This document shows, piece by piece, positions 38,991 to 46,525 of a stretch of DNA of 64,000 nucleotides. Numbering within the stretch: position 1 is the stretch's first letter; the number at the start of each line of letters is the position of its first letter. The position numbers and the translations under genes are program-made. The stretch is from Pseudanabaena sp. PCC 7367 (lineage in GTDB: Bacteria > Cyanobacteriota > Cyanobacteriia > Pseudanabaenales > Pseudanabaenaceae), in assembly GCF_000317065.1 (NCBI RefSeq), contig NC_019701.1:2013001-2077000 (forward strand), written 5' to 3'. The notes under the pieces are model-generated. The model worked only from the letters and a program-made list of their open reading frames with translations, made no database searches and was not told where the DNA came from.

Positions 38991-39578
38991 ATGACACGCG
39001 GACCGGCTAAGCAATTTGACACCGAAAAAGCCTTAACCAAGGCAATGGAAGTGTTCTGGGCACGTGGCTACGAAGCCGCTAGCTTGTCGGAATTGCTCAA
39101 ACAAATGGGGATTGGCAAGAAAAGCTTGTATGACACCTTTGGCAACAAGCGATCGCTTTTCCTTAAGGCGCTGGAACATTATGTCCAAATAATTGTTAAA
39201 CCACTTTGCGAAATTTTGTCTGCCTCTGGCTCACCGCTCGCTAATCTTAAGCAAGCTCTAAAGGCTCAGCAGGAGATGAATAGCCAGCCAGGTAGCCGAG
39301 GGTGCATGATCGGCACGAATATTGCTGATTTTTGTATCGAAGATGAAGCAATCGCCAAGGTTTTACGAGGCTATTTAAAACGTCTGGAAGATAATTTCTG
39401 TGACACAATTAGCCGCGCCCAAAAGGCTGGTGAAATAAGCACAAAAGTGGATGCCCGTGACCTGGCTCGATTATTTATATCTACTACTCAAGGCATGGTA
39501 TTAATCGGACGTATTCTTGATGATAAAACCATGCTGGAAAGCACAGTCAATGCAGCGATCACACTGATCGAAAAGTAG
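38991..39578 (+). CDS. TetR/AcrR-family transcriptional regulator
   Basis: This 195-residue repressor has an N-terminal helix-turn-helix (KALTKAMEVFWARGYEAASLSELLKQMG and SLYDTFGNKRSLF, split about residues 13-55). The C-terminal ligand domain includes GCMIGTNIADFC, a motif seen in regulators of reactive-electrophile response genes. It probably represses itself and the SDR gene through the shared operator. Start is ATG 38991. Confidence 0.92.
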   Translation: MTRGPAKQFDTEKALTKAMEVFWARGYEAASLSELLKQMGIGKKSLYDTFGNKRSLFLKALEHYVQIIVKPLCEILSASGSPLANLKQALKAQQEMNSQPGSRGCMIGTNIADFCIEDEAIAKVLRGYLKRLEDNFCDTISRAQKAGEISTKVDARDLARLFISTTQGMVLIGRILDDKTMLESTVNAAITLIEK

Positions 39579-39598
39579 AATATTTTTTTTGCCAAAAT

Positions 39599-39615
39599 AT
39601 TGACCGATCGGTTTA
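39599..39615. promoter_or_regulatory. Probable TetR operator, copy 2
   Basis: Identical 17-mer to the site at 38934, 77 nt upstream of the SDR start codon. The flanks agree too (A-A-C/T before, G/A-G-T after). The spacing suggests a separate promoter for the SDR gene. Confidence 0.8.
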
Positions 39616-39692
39616 AGTAATCCACAATAACCATAACTTCCATAATTCAAGCATTCAAACAGTCACATACGAAAAAACAGGAGACAGGAACT

Positions 39693-40442
39693 ATGAACAA
39701 GCTAGCTAACAAAACTGCGGTAATTACTGGTGGCACTAGCGGTATTGGCTTTGAAACTGCAAAATACTTCATCGCCGAGGGAGCCAGAGTAATTATTACC
39801 GGGCGTAAGGAAGACACCCTCAAAGAAGCCGCACAGCAATTGGGTGAAAAGGCGATCCCCGTAAAGGCAGATGTGCGATCGCTTGCGGATCTCGATCAGC
39901 TAGCAAATCAGGTTAAAGAGCACTTTGGTTCCCTAGATATTATCTTTGCCAATGCTGGGGTTGGCTATTTTACCCCCCTCGAAGCAGCAAACGAAGCATC
40001 CTATGACAACGAATTTGATATCAATGTTAAGGGCGTATTCTTTACGGTGCAAAAGCTGGTGGGTCTTTTGAACAGTGGCGCTAGCATCATTCTCAATGCT
40101 TCAGCTGTCAATGCCAAGGGAATGGCAATGGGTAGCCTCTATTTTGCTGCAAAAGCCGCAGTGCGATCGTTTGCCCGGAGCTTTGCCGCCGAACTTGGTT
40201 CTAAAAATATTCGGGTTAATTCTCTCAGCCCTGGGATTGTGAGAACTAACTTTGAGAAAAAGCTGGACTTGCCCGATGGTGCCTTTGAAGGCTTTATTAA
40301 TACCGTGGTTAACTCGGCTCCATTGGGGCGTGCTGGCAAGGTGGAAGAGATCGCTAAGGCGGCTACTTTCCTGGCTAGTGATGATTCTTCCTATATGACC
40401 GCAACCGATATGGTGGTTGATGGTGGCTGGATGAATGTCTAG
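39693..40442 (+). CDS. Short-chain dehydrogenase/reductase
   Basis: This 249-residue classical SDR enzyme has the cofactor motif TGGTSGIGFETA (residues 12-23), NAGVG, the catalytic Ser in NASAVNAKG and YFAAK with the catalytic Tyr and Lys. GRKEDTL after the second strand favours NADPH. The substrate is unknown; in similar TetR-linked operons the enzyme handles quinones or reactive carbonyls. A ribosome site GGAGACAGG lies just before ATG 39693. Confidence 0.93.
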   Translation: MNKLANKTAVITGGTSGIGFETAKYFIAEGARVIITGRKEDTLKEAAQQLGEKAIPVKADVRSLADLDQLANQVKEHFGSLDIIFANAGVGYFTPLEAANEASYDNEFDINVKGVFFTVQKLVGLLNSGASIILNASAVNAKGMAMGSLYFAAKAAVRSFARSFAAELGSKNIRVNSLSPGIVRTNFEKKLDLPDGAFEGFINTVVNSAPLGRAGKVEEIAKAATFLASDDSSYMTATDMVVDGGWMNV

Positions 40443-40898
40443 TATTTTCGGCCATGTTTGTAGCGGGATCACGATCGCTCAATCGCATCAGACATAGTTA
40501 GTTTTAGCCTGTTGGAGCAATATTCATCCCATCAATTTAAGTTAATCAATTAATCAATAATCATTACGATCGCTCTTTGCTCAACTGGTATGGGCTGGGC
40601 GATCGTTCTTTTTGGCTGGTGGCTAGGGACTAGTGGCATTTGAAACAATCTAATTAGGGGTATTAATGCTACGAATTGAGTAATTTAAAACATTGCTAGA
40701 TCGGCATGTTTAAAGGACAGATCGCAATTTCTGTAATGTGTCTGCAATAATCGCCGAACATGCCACCTTAATAAATTACAATTGCCTAATGTAGTTAATT
40801 AGTTAATGTAATAGAGCCTATTTTGCCTCGATCGCAACCTTAACCAAATGCCGATCGCCAAGAGGTTAATCGGACAGTCCCTAGGATTGATAAATTTT
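40443..40898. other. Intergenic region between SDR and GH57 genes
   Basis: About 455 bp without a gene. It contains the hairpin described at 40566-40613 and several GCGATCGC-like words. The GH57 promoter is expected in its right half. Confidence 0.5.
40566..40613 (+). terminator. Possible terminator with a HIP1-derived stem
   Basis: ACGATCGC and its complement GCGATCGT form an 8-bp stem around a 25-nt loop, followed by TCTTTTT. It sits 124 nt after the SDR stop codon. The large loop makes it weaker than a classical terminator. Confidence 0.4.
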
Positions 40899-42494
40899 AT
40901 GACCAGTGGATATCTAGCCCTTGTTCTTCATGCCCACCTCCCCTTTGTACGCCACCCCGAAAGTGATTATGTTTTAGAAGAAGAATGGCTCTATGAGGCG
41001 ATCACTGAAACTTATATTCCCCTGCTCAAAGTATTTGAAGGATTGCATGCAGATGGGGTTGATTTTAAATTAACCATGAGCATCACGCCGCCGCTACTGT
41101 CGATGCTGCGTGATCCCCTGCTTCAAGAGCGCTACGATCAACATTTGGCACAGTTGCAAAAGCTGGCGGAGCGGGAAGTTGAGCGCAATCACTTTAATGA
41201 CCATGTGCGCTACCTGGCGGAATATTACGTTAAAGAATTTGCCGAGGTGCGATCGATCTGGGAATCCTACCATGGCGATCTGATTGGGGCACTGAAAAAA
41301 TTTCTGGATAGCAATAATCTTGATATCATCACCTGCGGTGCTACCCACGGCTACTTTCCACTGTTAAAAATCAATCCAGAGACAGTGTGGGCACAAATTA
41401 AGGTGGCTGCCGAACATTATGAGCAGGAATTTGGCCGATCGCCGAATGGGATGTGGATTCCTGAATGTGCTTACTACAATGGCTTAGAAGAACTAGTTGC
41501 CGATGCTGGGATTCGTTACTTTCTGATCGATGGTCATGGTGTGTTGTATGCCCAACCTCGCCCCCGTTATGGTACCTATGCGCCGATTTTTACAGAGCCC
41601 GGGGTGGCTGTATTTGGCCGCGATCATGAATCCTCCCAACAGGTCTGGTCGTCTGAGTTGGGTTACCCTGGCGATCCCACCTACCGCGAGTTCTATAAGG
41701 ATTTGGGGTGGGAAGCAGAATATGAATATATCAAACCCTATGTGATGCCCAATGGTCAGCGTAAAAACACTGGCATTAAGTATCACAGAATTACTACCAG
41801 GGGCGCAGACCTGGGCGCTAAAGAATATTACGATCCCTATTGGGCGAGGGAAAAAACCGCCGAACATGCGGGTAATTTCATGTTCAATCGCCAGCATCAA
41901 ATCGATCATCTATGTGAGACTATGGGGCGCGAGCCGATCGTGGTTTCTCCCTATGATGCGGAGTTATTTGGTCATTGGTGGTATGAAGGCCCCTGGTTTA
42001 TTGACTATTTGATGCGCAAGGCCTACTACGATCAGAATGCCTTTGAAATGACTCACCTGTCTGACTATTTGCAGGCTCATCCTCAGCAGCAGGTAGCCCG
42101 TCCAGCCCAATCGAGCTGGGGCTACAAGGGGTTCCATGAATATTGGCTCAACCACACCAACACCTGGATTTATCCCCATTTGCATAAGGCCGGTGAGCGG
42201 ATGATTGAGCTAGCGCGGCGCGAAAGTGCCGATGAATTGCAAGAACGAGCCTTGAACCAAGCGGCCAGGGAATTACTCTTGGCGCAATCTTCGGACTGGG
42301 CGTTTATTATGAGTTCAGGGTCAATGGTTCCCTATGCGGAGCGTCGCACCAAGTCCCATTTATTGCGGTTTAATAAGCTCTATGAATCAATTACGGCCAG
42401 CCAGATCGATTCCGGGTGGCTAGAGAAGGTGGAATATATGGATAATATTTTTCCGCAGGTTGATTATCGGGTCTATCGAGCTAAAAGCAGTTGA
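40899..42494 (+). CDS. Glycoside hydrolase family 57 protein, probable 1,4-alpha-glucan branching enzyme
   Basis: This 531-residue GH57 protein (with a DUF1957 C-terminal region) resembles the Thermus/Thermococcus branching enzymes that introduce alpha-1,6 branches into glycogen. The opening GYLALVLHAHLPFVRHPE gives the first conserved region. The nucleophile Glu is in MWIPECAYY (about 188) and the acid Asp in SPYDAELFGHWWYEGP (about 353). The last region has AQSSDWAFIMSSG and ends YRAK. The frame begins at 40848, but ATG 40899 matches the family start. It stands alone; the link to glycogen metabolism rests on family knowledge. Confidence 0.92.
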   Translation: MTSGYLALVLHAHLPFVRHPESDYVLEEEWLYEAITETYIPLLKVFEGLHADGVDFKLTMSITPPLLSMLRDPLLQERYDQHLAQLQKLAEREVERNHFNDHVRYLAEYYVKEFAEVRSIWESYHGDLIGALKKFLDSNNLDIITCGATHGYFPLLKINPETVWAQIKVAAEHYEQEFGRSPNGMWIPECAYYNGLEELVADAGIRYFLIDGHGVLYAQPRPRYGTYAPIFTEPGVAVFGRDHESSQQVWSSELGYPGDPTYREFYKDLGWEAEYEYIKPYVMPNGQRKNTGIKYHRITTRGADLGAKEYYDPYWAREKTAEHAGNFMFNRQHQIDHLCETMGREPIVVSPYDAELFGHWWYEGPWFIDYLMRKAYYDQNAFEMTHLSDYLQAHPQQQVARPAQSSWGYKGFHEYWLNHTNTWIYPHLHKAGERMIELARRESADELQERALNQAARELLLAQSSDWAFIMSSGSMVPYAERRTKSHLLRFNKLYESITASQIDSGWLEKVEYMDNIFPQVDYRVYRAKSS

Positions 42495-42746
42495 TTTGTT
42501 GATCTATGCTGTGGGGCGATCGCTGCTCTCTCTGCCTGATTAATCTTCAATCATCGGCACCGTATGGGAAAATCATTTTCCTAATCAATGGGAGTTGAAA
42601 TTATTAATAATAATTTGATGGTTCGATCAAAAATAGCAATCGCTAAGGTCGCACCCGATTTTTTAGACGATTTCCGAAACTTTATATCCGCTAATCATAT
42701 CTTCTTACAGATTTATCGAACGCATTCCTATTGAGAATTTAAGGCA

Positions 42747-44474
42747 TCACTTTACCTCAAGCTGCTCCTTTGAGTCCGATTGATCTGAATCAAGATTACG
42801 ATCGCCATTGGGCTGAGCCTTGAAATTATTAACATCAGGATTATTGGGATCAGGTTCGATCGCCCCGCGCTTCTGCCAGGATTGCTGCTCCTGCTCAAAA
42901 TCTGCCGCCAAACAAGCTTCTTGCAAAATCGAATCGGGCATTTCCTCAATCAAGCCGGTTTGGGCAAACTCCGCATAGGCATCGGCTTCGATCGCCAGCA
43001 TTTCCTCTTGCAGCTTGAGTTTTTCAATATTTAAAACCTCTGCATTGATTAATTGGGGATATTTTTCTTGCAGATCATTAATTTGCCCCTTCACCTGGTT
43101 TAGCTGACTACGCACGATCGCCAATTGTTGATCATAGAGATCGCCATCTATTTCTAGCTCGCGGCGCTCAGTGTGTAAAAATCTGAGAATACGATTGAGG
43201 GCAATCCGTTGCACCAGGGCGATCGTATATTTTTTGCGAAAAATCTGGCCACTGATCAAGCCCAATTTTTCCACCAGCGCTTTAGTGGTCAAGCCCTGAA
43301 ATAGCAGGGTAAACAAAACGATCCCAAACACAATATTAATTACCTCATCGCGGCCCACAATCAAAATCGGCACACTCAACGCCAGGGCGATCGAAACCGA
43401 ACCACGCAGCCCACCCCACCACAGCACCGTCATATCGCGCCAGCGGATTTCCGATTGCACCAGCAAATTGCTCAGATAGCCCAGCCCATAGATGGCGATT
43501 GCTCTGGTTACCAACACCGCACCGATCGCCACCAAGATCGAAGGAGTATAGGACATCAGCCGATCGACATGAATTTGATCGCCAATCAACAAAAACACGA
43601 TCGAATTGACAAAAAAGGCCAGGAAATGCCAGAACTCGGTCACAATCTGGCGCGTGCGCGGTTTCATCCCCACCCTGGAGCCATAATTACCCAATACTAC
43701 GCCGGCGGTAACCACACCGATTACACCAGAACCGCCCAGATTCTCAGTAATTAAATAAGCACCATAGGCTGTGAGCAGGGTCAGCGATTGTTCCACCAGG
43801 GGTAGGTCAAACCGCTGGGTCAGATAAGAGATACTAAAGCCAATCAGCAACCCTACGGCAATGCCAATGCCCGCAAATACTAAAAACTGCGCGATCGCTG
43901 TCGGCACGGTTAGTTCTGTGACCCCCAGTGACAATCCCAGCAGCGAACCAAAGGCAACCACGGCCACGCCATCATTAAACAAGCTCTCGCCTTCCATCAG
44001 TGTCGAGAGGCGTTTTTCGGCGCCGATGTCCTTAAATAAAGCAATCACCGAAACTGGATCAGTGGCCGAGAGGCTGGCTCCCACCAACAGGGCGATCGCC
44101 CAACTCATGCCGATCAAATAATGCAACGCAAAGCTGATCCCCACGATCGAGATCACCACCCCAGCGATCGCATAGAAACAAATCGGCACAATATCGCGGC
44201 GGATTTCACGCCATTGCAAGTTCCAGGCCGCCTCAAATAACAATGGTGGCAAAAATACCACCAGGGTGAGGCCAGGAAACATGGTCACCAACCTGACATC
44301 AAGCAGTGCCAGCACCAATCCCACAATCACCAATAACAAGGTATAGGGAATTTGGCGAAGCCACTCAAACATCCGCGAAGCCGTGGCCACGCTCATGGAA
44401 ACTGTGAGTACCAGTAAGAATTTCTCGATCCCTTCTTCTAAATAGGCAGATCCATTGCTGGCAAAGCTTTCCAT
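42747..44474 (-). CDS. Na+/H+ antiporter, CPA1 (NhaP-like) family
   Basis: This 575-residue protein has about twelve membrane helices (15-420) and a hydrophilic C-terminal tail of about 150 residues with a coiled-coil-like stretch. Core motifs are SLSATDPVSVIALFKD (ion-binding Asp) and EGESLFNDGVAVVAF (with the second conserved Asp). A third block, WHFLAFFVNSIVFLLIGDQI, precedes the Arg-rich segment. Cyanobacterial relatives exchange sodium for protons at the plasma or thylakoid membrane. It is convergent with the GH57 gene. Confidence 0.93.
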   Translation of the reverse strand: MESFASNGSAYLEEGIEKFLLVLTVSMSVATASRMFEWLRQIPYTLLLVIVGLVLALLDVRLVTMFPGLTLVVFLPPLLFEAAWNLQWREIRRDIVPICFYAIAGVVISIVGISFALHYLIGMSWAIALLVGASLSATDPVSVIALFKDIGAEKRLSTLMEGESLFNDGVAVVAFGSLLGLSLGVTELTVPTAIAQFLVFAGIGIAVGLLIGFSISYLTQRFDLPLVEQSLTLLTAYGAYLITENLGGSGVIGVVTAGVVLGNYGSRVGMKPRTRQIVTEFWHFLAFFVNSIVFLLIGDQIHVDRLMSYTPSILVAIGAVLVTRAIAIYGLGYLSNLLVQSEIRWRDMTVLWWGGLRGSVSIALALSVPILIVGRDEVINIVFGIVLFTLLFQGLTTKALVEKLGLISGQIFRKKYTIALVQRIALNRILRFLHTERRELEIDGDLYDQQLAIVRSQLNQVKGQINDLQEKYPQLINAEVLNIEKLKLQEEMLAIEADAYAEFAQTGLIEEMPDSILQEACLAADFEQEQQSWQKRGAIEPDPNNPDVNNFKAQPNGDRNLDSDQSDSKEQLEVK

Positions 44475-45319
44475 AGGTCAATTTTAAAATTTAAGCTTGA
44501 TTGATTTTAGTTCAGGTTTTACAAGGATTGAGCAAGAATTACTTCAGTGCAATGCGAATGTGATGCAAATGCAATACAAGCATAATGAGAGTAAATAGCT
44601 CTGAGCATAGTCGGTGCAGCTAGCCAAGTATATGCCAAACTTATGTCAGCGGATCTTGATCGGGTGATCAAGCCCAATGTCTATGACCACATACTCAATC
44701 TCGATCTCAATCTCAACCTGACCAACTAAGGCTAATTACATCATATTGATTTGTCATCTCACCATACCGAATCTAATTATTGAATTACTGCTAAGTTAGC
44801 GACTGTATTATTAGTTCTAAATTATTAGTTCTAAATTATTAGTTCTAATCAGCGAGCTTGCACAACGATCTTAAAAACGATCTTAAAAAAGTAGACAATA
44901 TCGATCGCTACTGGAAATCTTGGCTTATTCTATAGGCTTGGTTGGTAATTTGCAGATTAGGTGGGTTTTAATTCGATCGCTAGCGATTTATGGCCGCCAT
45001 AACCATACTGTTTGTAACTCAACTAACAACTACCTTTTGCTCAATATTTGATTAGTTCTGCCAGAATTAGAAATGCTTAGCTATGATATTTGGAATAGCT
45101 AAAACCCAATCGACCAGGAATCTAATCCCCACTTCCATATCACTACCTAAATACCACTACCTAAATATTGATAGAGTCTTTACCCCAAAACAGCTATAAC
45201 CCTTAGATTCAATCGCATCAGCCATATATTTAAATGGCGTACAAGTTAAATGGCGTATAAGTTAAGTTGTAGAAGATCACGATTCACGATCAACATGCTC
45301 AAGTAAGGTCAAGCAAAAT
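44475..45319. other. Intergenic region between divergent antiporter and PhyH genes
   Basis: An 845-bp AT-rich region with no gene found. It holds three copies of a 14-bp unit (44807-44848), a doubled CACTACCTAAATA near 45143-45168 and a doubled AAATGGCGTA near 45231-45257. Promoters for both neighbours must be here. Confidence 0.5.
44807..44848. repeat. Tandem repeat, three copies of ATTATTAGTTCTAA
   Basis: Three perfect 14-bp copies in the spacer before the PhyH gene. Confidence 0.93.
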
Positions 45320-46354
45320 ATGTTAGGAAACGCAACCGAAGAAAACACCTTCCCGATCGAAGCCCCTGACGGCAAGCAGATCCAGATCCCGATTCGGGTT
45401 GATGATGCCACCGATCCCTACTTGGAATTACAGCAATTGCAGCAAGCGCAAGATCCGGCGGCAATTCGTGATTATTATGATCAGCATGGCTATGTGGTGT
45501 TACGGGGGATCATGCCAGACGAGGTATGCGATCGGGCGATCGCCGCCTATAAGCAACAAGCCAAGCCCTATCAGGGACATTTATATCGGCAAACCTCATC
45601 CGGTGATGCTGAGAAAAATCGCTTTAGCGACAATGGCTATCTGCTCAATTCGATCTTGAATGTGCAAGACTTGGGCGATCCGGCCCTGGCTGAGTTTAAG
45701 CAAGCCAGCCTGGATGTGATTACCCACCAGCATATGTACGATGCGGCGCAAATGATTCTGGGGGAACTGGGCATCATTGTGCAGAGTATGTATTTTGAAG
45801 GGAATCCGGCCACCTGGGCGCATCAGGACTCCTATTACCTCGATGCCAGTGAGATTGGCCGACTAACCGCCGCCTGGATCGCCCTGGAAGATATTCAACC
45901 GGGGGCAGGGCGTTTTTATGTCTATCCTGGTAGCCACAAAATCGATATGGCTAAAAATGGTGGTGATTTTGACATTGCCTTCAGCCATGAGCGCTATAAG
46001 CAATTGGTGATTAATGTGATCGATAAATATAAACTGGAATGCCACGCCCCTGCGTTGCGTAAGGGCGATGTGTTGTTCTGGAACTCAAAAACCATTCACG
46101 GCAGCTTACAAACGGCTCAACCGCAGTTTTCGCGTAGCTCGATGACAGCGCATTTAATCCCCAGCTCGACTGGCTTTTTGCAATTCCAAACCCGCGATCG
46201 CCAGCTTAAGCTCAAGCAAATTGGTGCTTTTCAAGTTAACTGCCCCAAAGACCAAGAAAAGTGGCTGAATAGGCAGGTGTTTAATCTAGAAACCCGTTTC
46301 CCCCAGGCATTTAAGGCAGTTAAAAAAGTGGTGATCAAACTAGTTACCCGCTAA
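45320..46354 (+). CDS. Phytanoyl-CoA dioxygenase (PhyH) family protein
   Basis: This 344-residue protein is a non-heme iron, 2-oxoglutarate-dependent dioxygenase. The iron triad is visible as H-x-D in WAHQDSYYLD and the distal His in KTIHGSLQTAQ; the Arg of SRSSMTAHLIP would bind 2-oxoglutarate. AWIALEDIQPGAGRFYVYPG is the family core. Substrate is unknown and may be a small metabolite rather than a lipid. Start is ATG 45320. It stands 171 nt before the aminopeptidase gene. Confidence 0.88.
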   Translation: MLGNATEENTFPIEAPDGKQIQIPIRVDDATDPYLELQQLQQAQDPAAIRDYYDQHGYVVLRGIMPDEVCDRAIAAYKQQAKPYQGHLYRQTSSGDAEKNRFSDNGYLLNSILNVQDLGDPALAEFKQASLDVITHQHMYDAAQMILGELGIIVQSMYFEGNPATWAHQDSYYLDASEIGRLTAAWIALEDIQPGAGRFYVYPGSHKIDMAKNGGDFDIAFSHERYKQLVINVIDKYKLECHAPALRKGDVLFWNSKTIHGSLQTAQPQFSRSSMTAHLIPSSTGFLQFQTRDRQLKLKQIGAFQVNCPKDQEKWLNRQVFNLETRFPQAFKAVKKVVIKLVTR

Positions 46355-46525
46355 CTAATCTCGATCGCTTAATCCTATCCATTGGCGACATTTTGCCAGT
46401 TAAGATCGGGATAAACTAGGTTGACAGGGGATGAGTAATACCTGGTTTGAGAATTAAGTTTAGGGATTTAAGGTTAATAAAAGGTTAACAATTAGATTCA
46501 ATAGTTAGATTAATAGTTGGTAAAT

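Noticed and set aside
42568-42582. Hairpin GGAAAATCATTTTCC between the GH57 and antiporter genes
   Set aside because: Short AT-rich stem without a T-run on either side, so not a convincing terminator.
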